A stretch of 24,473 nucleotides of DNA from MGR-bin208 sp043779285. Its GTDB lineage: Bacteria > Bacteroidota > Bacteroidia > Chitinophagales > Chitinophagaceae. This document shows, in pieces, positions 14,938-24,200 of the stretch (position 1 is the stretch's first letter; each line of letters opens with the position of its first letter). The stretch is taken from the NCBI GenBank assembly GCA_043779285.1, contig JAYWEL010000127.1, positions 1 through 24,473 of the forward strand, given 5' to 3'. The notes beneath the pieces were generated by a model. That model did no database searches. It had not been told where the DNA came from and saw nothing but the letters and a program-made list of their open reading frames with translations. The position numbers and the translations under genes are program-made.

Positions 14938-15780
14938 ATGCAGGAGGATGTAAAGAAAATAAGGGTGGCTATTTTAGATCTTTATGAAGGGTTTGAAAAT
15001 CAGGGAATGCGTTGTCTGAACAGTATTCTAGCTGAATATACTGCTGCTAATCTAATTAAAATAGATCTGGAGATTTTTGATGTAAGGCTTGAAAAAAAAA
15101 TTCCCGATCTTTCTTTCGACATTTATATTTCCAGTGGTGGACCCGGATCTCCACTTGAATCTGAAGGACTCGATTGGGATACAAAATATTTTGAATGGGT
15201 GAACATGATTGAAAATTGGAATGCAGATGATAGAAATATCATTAAGAAATCAGTTTTTTTAATTTGCCATTCATTTCAGTTGTATTGCCGTCATTATAAA
15301 ATTGGAAAACTTTGCAAAAGGAATTCTACATCGTTTGGTGTATTCCCTGTTCATTTGATGGAAAGAGGCGTTGAGGAAATTGTTTTTAACGGATTAAGAG
15401 ATCCATTTTATGTTGTTGACAGCCGCGACTACCAATTGATTGAACCCGATCATATTGTTTTAGAAAAATTGGGTGCCCGGATTTTATGCATAGAAAAGAA
15501 TCGACCACATGTGCCGTTTGAAAGAGCCGTTATGGCTATTCGCTTTTCGGAAACGATTATCGGCACTCAATTCCATCCGGAAGCGGATGCCGTTGGTATG
15601 ACTTTGCATCTGCAAACGGATACAAGAAAAAAAGTGGTTATTGAAAATCAAGGTGAACTCAAATGGAAAGAAATGATTGATCACTTACATGATCCAGATA
15701 AAATACTTTGGACTTATTCTCATGTACTTCCAAATTTTCTTAACAAAGCGGTTGACCATCTGCAAAAAGTCCTTGCTTAA
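14938..15780 (+). CDS. Stand-alone class I glutamine amidotransferase
   Basis: The 280-residue protein is a class I (triad) glutaminase domain. The first strand is KIRVAILDLYEG, followed by ISSGGPGSPLE (64-74), the nucleophile Cys110 in FLICHSFQLY, and the His213/Glu215 pair in GTQFHPEAD. Such domains release ammonia from glutamine and pass it to a synthetase. Here no synthetase is fused, and the C-terminal 65 residues are an extension not seen in minimal GATases. In GMP synthase or carbamoyl-phosphate synthase the partner would be obvious; here the nearest candidate partners are the ATP-grasp and GCS2-type ligases on the same strand. An amidation step on a carboxylate product is a reasonable inference. 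Confidence 0.88.
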   Translation: MQEDVKKIRVAILDLYEGFENQGMRCLNSILAEYTAANLIKIDLEIFDVRLEKKIPDLSFDIYISSGGPGSPLESEGLDWDTKYFEWVNMIENWNADDRNIIKKSVFLICHSFQLYCRHYKIGKLCKRNSTSFGVFPVHLMERGVEEIVFNGLRDPFYVVDSRDYQLIEPDHIVLEKLGARILCIEKNRPHVPFERAVMAIRFSETIIGTQFHPEADAVGMTLHLQTDTRKKVVIENQGELKWKEMIDHLHDPDKILWTYSHVLPNFLNKAVDHLQKVLA

Positions 15781-15824
15781 TGAATCTTTTTTTATTTAAT
15801 ACAAATTCAAAAAAGATCCGAATT

Positions 15825-15832
15825 TATCTTTG
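15825..15832 (+). promoter_or_regulatory. Candidate -7 box (TATCTTTG) for the second ligase gene
   Basis: TATCTTTG matches TAnnTTTG and would start transcription near 15839, about 39 bases before the ATG at 15878. A dyad GGATTC (15832-15837) / GAATCC (15846-15851) overlaps the expected start site and could be an operator. No clear -33 box was found. Confidence 0.4.
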
Positions 15833-15877
15833 GATTCTCCTCTTTGAATCCTTAACTTTCGAAGAGAAAAGCAACCG

Positions 15878-17074
15878 ATGAAAAAAGAATTAAGAGAAGC
15901 ATATAATCAATCTTTCAGCCAGAAAAAATATCATTCTTTTTTACAGGATATGGATAATGCTTATCCGGGTTTGCTCGATTTTCGTGTTGCAGAAACGCCT
16001 GTTTTTGTACCTAAAGAATTGAAACAAAAAATTCTGGATGCCGCTGAATCAATCATTGATATGATTATAGATCCTTCCTTTAAGGAGTTAACCCAAAATG
16101 CCATACCTAAAAATTTAATCGTACCTAACGAAAATAATCATACTCATTTTATGGCCCTTGATTTTGCCGTTTGTATAAATGTACAAGGAGAGATTGAACC
16201 ACAATTAATAGAAATGCAGGGCTTCCCCAGTTTGAATGCCTACCAGATTTTATTTCCAGAAATCAGTAAAAAGCATTTCCCAATTCCGGAAAACTATTCT
16301 TCTTTTTTATCAGGACATAATCAGGAATCTTATATCCAGTTATTGAAAGAAATTATCCTTGGAGATCATCAACCGGAAAATGTAATTCTATTAGAAATTT
16401 TTCCACAAATACAAAAAACAAGAATTGACTTTGCCTGTACTGAAACATATGTTGGGATAAAAACGGTTTGCCTCACTGAATTAATAAAAAATGGAAAAAA
16501 TCTTTATTATTTATTGGATGGTAAAAAGACAAAGATTCACCGCATATACAACCGTTTGATTTTCGATGAACTTCAGCAACAAACCTCTGAGATACAGGAA
16601 AAAGGTAAAATACTTTTTGAAGAACTGGATGTTGAATGGATCACTCATCCAAACTGGTTTTATCGTATCAGTAAATACACACTTCCTTTTATTCATCATC
16701 CATTGGTACCGAAAACCTATTTTTTAAACGATGTAAAACAAATACCGGAAGACCTGGAAAATTATGTTTTAAAACCTTTATTTTCTTTTGCAGGACATGG
16801 TGTAATTATTGATCTGCAATCATCGGATATTGAAAATATTAAGGATCCTGAAAACTGGATACTGCAAAGAAAAGTGAAATATGCAGATATAATCGAAACG
16901 CCAGACATTCCTGCAAAAGTGGAGATTCGAATTTTTTATTTCTGGAAAGATGGGGAAACCAGACCTGTAGCCGTTAACAATTTGGCTCGTTTGAGTAAAG
17001 GAAAAATGGTTGGCGTCAGTTACAACAAAGACAAAGAATGGGTTGGCGGATCATTTTGCTGGTTTGAAAATTAA
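15878..17074 (+). CDS. Glutathionylspermidine-synthase-like, circularly permuted ATP-grasp ligase (putative)
   Basis: The 398-residue soluble protein is not a familiar named enzyme. EPQLIEMQGFPSLNAYQ (about 107-123) resembles the carboxylate-binding segment of circularly permuted ATP-grasp proteins. HRIYNRLIFDEL (221-232) and FYRISKYTLPFIHHPLVPKT (261-280) follow. The C-terminal half has ENYVLKPLFSFAGHGVI (294-310), which looks like the ATP-grasp lysine plus glycine-rich loop, then WILQRKV and VEIRIFYFW. Members of this superfamily form amide bonds using ATP. A cupin gene starts 15 bases downstream, so they are co-transcribed. The assignment rests on motif resemblance and on the company of two other ligases and a glutaminase. 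Structure prediction would settle the fold. Confidence 0.6.
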   Translation: MKKELREAYNQSFSQKKYHSFLQDMDNAYPGLLDFRVAETPVFVPKELKQKILDAAESIIDMIIDPSFKELTQNAIPKNLIVPNENNHTHFMALDFAVCINVQGEIEPQLIEMQGFPSLNAYQILFPEISKKHFPIPENYSSFLSGHNQESYIQLLKEIILGDHQPENVILLEIFPQIQKTRIDFACTETYVGIKTVCLTELIKNGKNLYYLLDGKKTKIHRIYNRLIFDELQQQTSEIQEKGKILFEELDVEWITHPNWFYRISKYTLPFIHHPLVPKTYFLNDVKQIPEDLENYVLKPLFSFAGHGVIIDLQSSDIENIKDPENWILQRKVKYADIIETPDIPAKVEIRIFYFWKDGETRPVAVNNLARLSKGKMVGVSYNKDKEWVGGSFCWFEN

Positions 17075-17089
17075 TTTATTTTTTTTTAT

Positions 17090-17404
17090 ATGATACACAT
17101 AAAAGATATTCCTAAAAAGGAATTAGCTCCCGGCATACTTAGTAAATTAGTGCATGGTGATAAATCTTCTTTATCGATCGTGGAACTTGCAAAAGGAAGC
17201 ATACTTCCCTTGCATCGGCACATACATGAACAGATCACATATATCGTTGAAGGTGAATTGGAGATGCTATTGGGAGATGAAAAACATATTCTTACAGCAG
17301 GTACTGTTCATGTAATTCCGTCCAACCAACCACACGGAGCAGTTGCTTTAACGAATTGCATGGTTATTGATTTTTTCAGTCCGGCACGGGATGATTACAG
17401 ATAA
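17090..17404 (+). CDS. Small single-domain cupin protein
   Basis: The 104-residue protein is one complete cupin barrel. The first motif is LPLHRHIHEQITYIVEGELE (40-58), with His42, His44 and Gln48 in the usual ligand positions. The second is AGTVHVIPSNQPHGAVAL (70-87), with His82. These residues would bind one divalent metal. Such small cupins are isomerases, dioxygenases or sensor and binding proteins, so function cannot be fixed. It is the last gene of the unit starting at 15878 and is followed by two hairpins. It may act on the product of the ligase genes or regulate flux, which is inference only. Confidence 0.85.
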   Translation: MIHIKDIPKKELAPGILSKLVHGDKSSLSIVELAKGSILPLHRHIHEQITYIVEGELEMLLGDEKHILTAGTVHVIPSNQPHGAVALTNCMVIDFFSPARDDYR

Positions 17405-17410
17405 AACCTA

Positions 17411-17425
17411 AGTGATTTTATCACT
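17411..17425 (+). terminator. Hairpin after the cupin gene
   Basis: AGTGAT (17411-17416) and ATCACT (17420-17425) form a perfect 6-bp stem with a TTT loop, seven bases after the cupin stop codon, followed by the T-rich CAAATTTCTTTTT. It is a plausible but weak intrinsic terminator. Confidence 0.5.
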
Positions 17426-17459
17426 CAAATTTCTTTTTAAGACTTTTCATATACAAAAA

Positions 17460-17489
17460 AAGTTTAGTGATCCCAATTTCACTAAATTT
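17460..17489. terminator. Second hairpin between the convergent operons
   Basis: TTTAGTGA (17463-17470) and TCACTAAA (17479-17486) are exact complements; with flanking bases the stem reaches 11 pairs including one G-T (17460-17470 with 17479-17489). It lies between the cupin and the convergent receptor gene and may terminate transcription from either side. It shares the AGTGA/TCACT core with the hairpin at 17411. Confidence 0.5.
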
Positions 17490-17641
17490 CTATTCAAACC
17501 TTTATCCAGTATAGATTACAAAGGTTTTTACCAACTATTTTTCAGTATTATACCTCATTTTTTAGGACCGCAAATGTATAAGGCTCAACAGCAGAAAACA
17601 ATTAGTTTTTATGCCATAAAATAATTATACTTTATGGATGT

Positions 17642-19948
17642 TTAATTGAATGAATATCTGAGTCCTGCAAAAATTCTTCTACCTTGATTAGGAGCAAATA
17701 CATAAGAAGGGTCAAAAGATAGTGCATAGGGATTCTCTGCGGTTGCTACTACTTTTCCTGCATTATCAAACTGTACTTTTTTATCAAAGGGATCATGTGT
17801 ACGTGCAATAATAAACGGATTATTTTTTGCCGGAGTCCAGTTCAATATATTTTTAACACCAAAATACATGTCAAAACTTTTAGAAAACTTTTTAGTTACC
17901 TGAATATTTTGAATGCTCCAGACCGGTGAAGAAGCCTGACGTGGATCAAGGTCGGATAATAATGGCAAACGCATCGGTCCATAAATATTTCCGGTATAAT
18001 CGATGCCAATATTTTGCTTCGGGAAAAAATAACTTGCTGCCCAGGTACCACTCCATTTTTCAACCAGCATGGGTTTTATTTTTATCGATTTGCCATCCTT
18101 GTCATCCTCCACCCTGTTTACATCCTGCAAGGTAAAGCCAGCCAATATTTTTAATCGTTGCCCAAAATTCAGCTCAGAATTTACTGTAAGCCCTTTTGAA
18201 TATGCATATCCTTTCAGGTTATCATAAATGATTTTATTGGGATTGGTATCATAATCTGCAATGATCTGGTTTTGAAAATGAGAATACCAGACTGCCACAT
18301 CAACATTGTAAAAATTTCCGTTTTTTCTCCACTGCTTCGAATAGTTTAGATTGATGTTCTTGCTTTTTTCCGGTTTTAATTGGGATAATATTTCAACGAC
18401 TCTTGCCCCTGTCAATGCCGCATGATCTTCGGTAAAAATATTCACCACACGGAAACCCGTACCTGCATTCAATCGTACTACCTGCTTGTTTTTAAAATTA
18501 ATTTTATACGCTATCCTTGGTGTAAAAATATTTTTATGCACCGAATGATAGTCGTACCGCATTCCCAACAAAAGAATCTGGTTAGCGTTAAAACTCCATT
18601 CATCCTGTACAAATATTCCGGGGATATACGTTTTGTTGGGCTTGTTCATCCGGTTTAAAGTATCGACAGTCGCTGTAGAATTATCATCGTATAAATTGTA
18701 TCGCATCGCCAGGCCAGTTAATAATTCATGGGTTTCATCAATTTGTTTATCCCATGTCAACTGACTGAATACAATATTTTGTTTCCCAATAAAAGGAGTA
18801 GTTCCATAATAAGAATCCTGATCATGGCCTGTTGCAGAAAACGCTAAATTCATTTTTTCTTTTAGGGGCAATTGATAATTTCCAATAAGCTCCCAACGGT
18901 TGGTATGAATGCTTTCTGCATAAATTTCGTCAGTACCACGAAAACTTTTATTATACCGTAGATCTCCGCCCCAACGGTATTCTGTAAAATAACGGCTTGC
19001 TAATGAAGCTGTCCGGTTATGTTTTCTATGAAAACTTAATTTATTGAAAATAGACATCCTGTTTTGCAAAGTAACATCTGTAAACTGGTCTCCGTTCTTA
19101 TCAAATGGTTTCTGATAATTGAAATAATTAATACCTGTCAGACTGGTTATTGATTTGGAAGGCTTCCATTTAAAACCCAGATCAACCAAATGCTCCTGCC
19201 AGTCGGTTGTCATGATGTTTGCAGAAATAACCGGAGCTTTCTCTGGCGATTTTGTAATAACATTAATCAATCCACCGATTGCTTCTGAACCATATAGTCC
19301 AGAAGCAGGGCCTTTCACGATTTCGATTCGTTCAATCAGTTGAGCCGGTATTCCAAACAAACCATACACCGATCCCAGGCTGCTTACAATGGGCATCCCA
19401 TCAATCGTTATCATAGTATATGGTCCTTCTAATCCATTAATATGAATGTCACCGGTATTGCATACACTGCAATTTAATTGTGGACGTACACCATTGACGT
19501 TTTGCAATGCTTCAAAAATACTGGGTGTTGGATTTTTTTTCAGGAACTGGCTGGTATACACTTCAACCGCTATCGGACTCTTTAATCTTGTTATAGGCCG
19601 CATGGTGCCAGTAACAACAATATCTTCCATTATCTTGACTGATTTCTCTAATTCGATATTGATTTTTTGCTTCTTACTATCTGTGATTGTAAGAAGTTTT
19701 TGAAAGTCATAAAATCCATTAGCTGTTACTTCCAACATTCTTTTACCTACTGGTAAATCAGTTAAAATAAAATGTCCATTACTGTCAGCAACAGTTGCAA
19801 ATGTTTTTCCAACCTGAATACTTGCAAATGGTATTAATTTTCCTTCGCTGCTAATATGACCACTGAGAACGGCAGTCTGTGCATGAAGATTGAAGCCACT
19901 CATAATCAAGATCAACAATAATAAACCAATATATATTCGATTCGCCAT
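17642..19948 (-). CDS. TonB-dependent receptor with N-terminal carboxypeptidase-regulatory-like domain and plug CxxC
   Basis: The 768-residue product has a signal peptide (1-24, ending LHAQ), a carboxypeptidase-regulatory-like domain (about 27-105), a TonB-box-like stretch EDIVVTGT (108-115), a plug domain (about 120-235, with IDGMPI and ERIEIVKGPASGLYGSEAIGG) and a beta-barrel to the C-terminal aromatic end (LRYSFN). The plug has NCSVCNTGDIHINGLEG (159-175), in which Cys160 and Cys163 form a CxxC not found in ordinary siderophore receptors; they could bind a metal or form a disulfide. No SusD partner is present. It is last in an operon after an RND metal pump and a lipoprotein, 92 bases from the latter, and may also have its own promoter. 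A role in uptake or sensing of a metal or metal chelate is inferred. Confidence 0.92.
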   Translation of the reverse strand: MANRIYIGLLLLILIMSGFNLHAQTAVLSGHISSEGKLIPFASIQVGKTFATVADSNGHFILTDLPVGKRMLEVTANGFYDFQKLLTITDSKKQKINIELEKSVKIMEDIVVTGTMRPITRLKSPIAVEVYTSQFLKKNPTPSIFEALQNVNGVRPQLNCSVCNTGDIHINGLEGPYTMITIDGMPIVSSLGSVYGLFGIPAQLIERIEIVKGPASGLYGSEAIGGLINVITKSPEKAPVISANIMTTDWQEHLVDLGFKWKPSKSITSLTGINYFNYQKPFDKNGDQFTDVTLQNRMSIFNKLSFHRKHNRTASLASRYFTEYRWGGDLRYNKSFRGTDEIYAESIHTNRWELIGNYQLPLKEKMNLAFSATGHDQDSYYGTTPFIGKQNIVFSQLTWDKQIDETHELLTGLAMRYNLYDDNSTATVDTLNRMNKPNKTYIPGIFVQDEWSFNANQILLLGMRYDYHSVHKNIFTPRIAYKINFKNKQVVRLNAGTGFRVVNIFTEDHAALTGARVVEILSQLKPEKSKNINLNYSKQWRKNGNFYNVDVAVWYSHFQNQIIADYDTNPNKIIYDNLKGYAYSKGLTVNSELNFGQRLKILAGFTLQDVNRVEDDKDGKSIKIKPMLVEKWSGTWAASYFFPKQNIGIDYTGNIYGPMRLPLLSDLDPRQASSPVWSIQNIQVTKKFSKSFDMYFGVKNILNWTPAKNNPFIIARTHDPFDKKVQFDNAGKVVATAENPYALSFDPSYVFAPNQGRRIFAGLRYSFN

Positions 19949-19956
19949 AAATTATT

Positions 19957-19972
19957 TTTAGTCTTGTCTAAA
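19957..19972. promoter_or_regulatory. 16-bp palindrome in the receptor leader, candidate repressor site
   Basis: TTTAGTCTTGTCTAAA has seven symmetric pairs out of eight positions, with only the sixth pair and the central step breaking symmetry. It lies between the predicted transcription start (near 19978) and the ATG at 19948, where a repressor would block transcription. The TTTAG...CTAAA outer arms resemble DtxR/MntR-type metalloregulator sites in general form. This is inference. Confidence 0.4.
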
Positions 19973-19984
19973 TTTATCTTTAGG

Positions 19985-20012
19985 CAAATATACAATGTTT
20001 ACATAAAACAAA
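19985..20012 (-). promoter_or_regulatory. Candidate internal promoter for the TonB-dependent receptor
   Basis: On the minus strand TATATTTG (19985-19992) matches the -7 consensus exactly, with TTTG (20009-20012) 16 bases upstream. That spacing is a few bases shorter than usual. A start near 19978 would give a leader of about 30 bases that contains the palindrome at 19957-19972. Confidence 0.5.
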
Positions 20013-20040
20013 CCTTCATCGAATTAAAAAATGGTTTAAG

Positions 20041-21252
20041 TTATAATTTAAGCGATGCTACATTAATTGATTTTATTTCACTGTTGGTCCAGGCAAAAAC
20101 AAGCTGTTTACCCGATTTAACCATTTGTGGAAACCCGCTGGAACGGGAAACAGAAGATGAAGCAATGATAACAGGATCACTGACAGTACCGTCCTTATTT
20201 ACTTTGGTCATTTTTATTTTAGAACCTTCCATCCAGCTGATGGCCGCATTATTTTTATCCAGCATAACCAAATCTACTCTCCCAATAGTTGTGTCTTTAT
20301 CAATACGGATTGGTTTTCCAAAACTTGCTCCCCCATCTTCTGAGAAAATTAATTTTACCTGCGATTGGTTTTCAGGAGATGAAAACCAGGCAATGGCCAG
20401 ATTATTTTCCAAGGCTGCAACCTGTGGACCATTTACCGGACAACCCTTAATCTTCCATTGGTCATCATAAATAGTATTTGGTTTTGCCCATGCTTCTTTT
20501 TCTAATCGGGCAATAGCTATATCTCTGATTTCCTCATCCGACCGATCTCTGTAAATCACAACCGGACCTTTCGCAGTAATTGCTGCACTGGTTTGGCAAC
20601 AATCACAAACACGGTTATCCAGCTCCCATTCTTTGAGCTTATTTCCTTTAACATCGATGATGGCTGCACGCAAACTCATTTGGCCTTGATGACCATGTGT
20701 ATCAGCCTTTGGATCTTCGCTAACAGTATTTCTTCCATCCAGCCATGAAACAAAAAAATCGCCTTTATAGGGAGTCATTGAAACAAAACCATGTTCTGCC
20801 TTCTTTCCATCATCATGCAGAATAAATGGTTTGCTCCATGTTTTTCCTTTATCAGCTGATGCAAGAATTTTTATATCATAGGTAAAAACTCCTTTGGCAC
20901 TTTTCTCCAGATAATGTGCCATCATATTTCCTTCTCCGTCTGAAACTATCATGGGATAATCGGCCCAATTTACAAACCAATCAACACCTGATGTAATAAC
21001 AACTGGTGTTGACCACTTTTCATTGATTAACGTAGAAAACTTTAAAAAACTGGAATCTGCTTTTCGTTCAATCCAGGATAAATAAACCAATCCGTTTTTA
21101 TCGGTAAATAAATAGGGTTCGGCACTAACAGAATCTGCAGGAGAATCAATTTCGTAAAAATTTGCAGCATTCGCTGTTGTTTCATTTTCTGATTCAAATG
21201 TACATGCAACAAAAGACAGAATAAACAAACTGAAGGCAAGATATTTTATCAT
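20041..21252 (-). CDS. Predicted beta-propeller (BNR/Asp-box) lipoprotein with CDCC motif
   Basis: The 403-residue product starts MIKYLAFSLFILSFVAC, a lipoprotein signal with Cys17. Asp-box-like motifs SADKGKTW (132-139) and SEDGGASF (304-311), with repeated VYLSWIE and FFVSWLD strands, indicate a sialidase-type beta-propeller. Databases usually label such proteins exo-alpha-sialidase, but I see no FRIP motif and no sialic-acid genes nearby. Instead it has CDCC (216-219), a further Cys271 in KGCPVNGP, and THGHQGQM (185-192), which suggests metal binding. It sits between a CusA-type pump (31 bases upstream) and a TonB-dependent receptor in the same direction. I infer an envelope metal-handling or anchoring role; enzymatic activity is doubtful. 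Confidence 0.8.
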   Translation of the reverse strand: MIKYLAFSLFILSFVACTFESENETTANAANFYEIDSPADSVSAEPYLFTDKNGLVYLSWIERKADSSFLKFSTLINEKWSTPVVITSGVDWFVNWADYPMIVSDGEGNMMAHYLEKSAKGVFTYDIKILASADKGKTWSKPFILHDDGKKAEHGFVSMTPYKGDFFVSWLDGRNTVSEDPKADTHGHQGQMSLRAAIIDVKGNKLKEWELDNRVCDCCQTSAAITAKGPVVIYRDRSDEEIRDIAIARLEKEAWAKPNTIYDDQWKIKGCPVNGPQVAALENNLAIAWFSSPENQSQVKLIFSEDGGASFGKPIRIDKDTTIGRVDLVMLDKNNAAISWMEGSKIKMTKVNKDGTVSDPVIIASSSVSRSSGFPQMVKSGKQLVFAWTNSEIKSINVASLKL

Positions 21253-21283
21253 TTTATAAAAATTATTTTATGATTAATTGAAA

Positions 21284-24200
21284 TTAAAAATCGGATTGAT
21301 TATGTGAGTCAATATATTTTTTTAATGCCTTTTCGCCAAACATTTTAAAAACCACCGGTGTTACAATCATATCCAATATAGTTGAACTTACCAAACCTCC
21401 CAAGATAACCGTTGCAACCGGATATAAGATTTCTTTACCGGGTGCTGTTGCATCCATCGTTAAAGGGATCAAGGCCAATGCCGCTACCAGAGCCGTCATC
21501 AATACCGGAACCAATCTTTCGATAGATCCACGGATAATCATTTTATCGCCGAAAACTTCTCCCTCATGTTGTACTAGATGTATATAATGACTGATCATCA
21601 TGATTCCATTTCTGGATGCGATACCGGTCAGGGTAATAAATCCAACCAAAGTAGCAATAGAAAATACGCCACCGGTTAACATAACTGCAACCACACTCCC
21701 AATTAATGCAAGCGGTATATTGAGCATCACCTGTAATGCAATCCTCGATGATTTGAAATGACTGTATAAAACCAAAAAGATACCAGCAAATGAAAAAATG
21801 CTTAATATTCCAATCAATCTACTTGCCGATTGTTGACTCTCAAATTGCCCACCCCATTGTATATAATATCCCTCCGGCATTTTCAGTTCAGTTTTTACTT
21901 TTTCCTGCATTTCTTTTACAGTACTACCTAGATCACGGTCTTGCACATTGGCAGATATCACAATACGCCGTTGCGTATTTTCATGATTGATTGCATTGAT
22001 ACTGTTTTCCAATTCAACTTTTGCAATTTGATGAAGTGGAATTAAACCACCATCAGGCAAGGCAATCTGTGTATTCCGGATAGCTTCAAAATCTTTTCGG
22101 GTTTCATTATCCGTACGAATAACAACATCAAAGGATTTCTGCCCATCCAGAACCTGTCCGGTGACTTTCCCATTATAAAAAACTTCTAAATCTTCTGCAA
22201 TGGTACCTACATGTAATCCGTATCGCTGCACAGCCTCCCGATCCAGTTTAATCATCAATTGCGGTACCATTACCTGATTCTCTAATTGAATGTCAACAAC
22301 ACCAGGCACTTCAGCAATCTTATCTTTTACTAATTGAGCTTGTGCTCTTAATTGTAATAAATCGTTCCCAAATATTTTTATAGCTACCTGTGCCCGTACA
22401 CCAGATAATATATGATCGAGCCGGTGTGATATTGGTTGACCAATATTTACGGTTGTCCCTTTTAGTATGTTCAGATTGGTGCGGATGTCTGCAATGACCT
22501 GATCCTTTGGCCTGCCACCCGGTTTTAACACAACATCAATCTCCGAATAACTTGGAGGCTCCGCATGTTCATCCAACTCTGCCCGGCCTGTTCTCCGGGA
22601 TGTCAGTGAAACCTCCGGGACCTTCAGTATTTGTTTTTCTGCAATTACGCCGATTTTATTTGACTCCTCCAATGAAGTGCCAGCAGGCGTTAATACATTG
22701 ATGGTATAACTCCCTTCATTAAATGGTGGCAAAAATTCGGTGCCGAATAAAGGAACGACAGACATCGCAGCAAGAACAAGTGCTATTGCAAATCCTAATA
22801 TCAGTTTAGGTCTTTTCAATCCCCATTTCAATAAAAGCAAATCGTATTTTTTGAGCTTTCTTACCAGTGGGCTATCATCGGCCTCTTCCTCATTTTCAGC
22901 CTGTTTATTTTTTTTCCAAAAAGCAAGATTGATATGTTTCAGATGTTTATTTTTCCCCATTAGATAACTGCAAAGAGCCGGCGTCAATGTTAGTGATACC
23001 AACAATGAAGCAACAATTGAAGTAATATATGCAATACCTAAAGGAGCGAATATTTTTCCTTCAATTCCCTGCATATAAAACAATGGAAGGAAAACCAAAA
23101 CGACAATGATGGTTGCATAGACGATCGAATTCCTTACTTCACTACTGGCTTCATAAACCACTTTTAAAACCGGCCGGGGATTTTCCAGTGTCCAGTTTTC
23201 TTTCAAACGCCGGTACACATTTTCTACATCCACTATTGCATCATCCACCAATTCGCCAATGGCAATAGCCAACCCACCCAGTGTAAGTGTATTTATGGAA
23301 ATACCGAATAACTTAAAAATAATTGCCGTAATGACCAATGATACCGGAATGGCAGTTAGTGTAATGATGGTTGTTCGGAAGTTCAACAGGAATAGGAACA
23401 AAATTATCACGACCAATATAAAACCATCCCTCAATGCATGTTCTACATTGGTCAATGAACTAATGATGAAACTTTTTTGCTGAAAAACATCGGTATGTAT
23501 TTTGATATCGGAAGGTAACGATGATTTAATCTCTTCCAGGGCTTCCAAAATATCATCTGTCAATGTTACCGTACTTGCAGTAGGCTGTTTTTCGATACTC
23601 AGAATGACTGCCGGTGAACCATTGAAAGAACCATCTCCACGTTTGATAGAAGAACCATATTTCACTTCTGCTACCTGGCTTAATAAAACCGGTGCAGCAT
23701 TACGGTTAGTTACCACTATTTTTTCAAGATCTTCCAGACTTTGAACCCGGGCAATATTTCTGATCAGTACTTCCGATCCCTTATTGTCCACAAAACCGCC
23801 GGTTGTATTATTATTCGACTCCTGCAAGGCCCTATCAATATCGTTTATGGAAACGTTGTATTGCCTGAGTTTTTCATTTGAAATCAATACCTGGTATTGC
23901 AACCGGTCACCACCAATCGGAATAACTTGCGAAACTCCTTTCACACCCATCAATCTTCTGCGGATGGTAAAATCGGACAAGGTCCGGATGTCTGCCGGAG
24001 AACTGCTGTCAGAGGTAACAGCAATCATCATAATTTGTCCCATGACAGAACTGATGGGTCCCATTTGTGCAGTGATACCCTCGGGCAATTGAACGGTTTG
24101 TAATTTTTCGGCGGTCAGTTGCCGGGCACGATAGATTTCCGTATCCCAGTCAAACTCAACAAAGACCATCCCCAAACCCGGACTGGCAATGGATCTTACC

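Noticed and set aside
15784..15817. AT-only inverted repeat ATCTTTTTT / AAAAAAGAT after the glutaminase
   Set aside because: Runs of T and A pair easily by chance in such AT-rich DNA and the T-run precedes the stem instead of following it, so I do not call it a terminator.
17412..17624. 70-codon frame between cupin and receptor
   Set aside because: It begins inside a hairpin and its phenylalanine- and lysine-rich composition is what AT-rich non-coding DNA produces.
19964..20470. 168-codon open frame on the + strand
   Set aside because: It lies antisense to the beta-propeller lipoprotein gene, which has a lipoprotein signal and clear repeat motifs; the + strand frame has no recognisable features.
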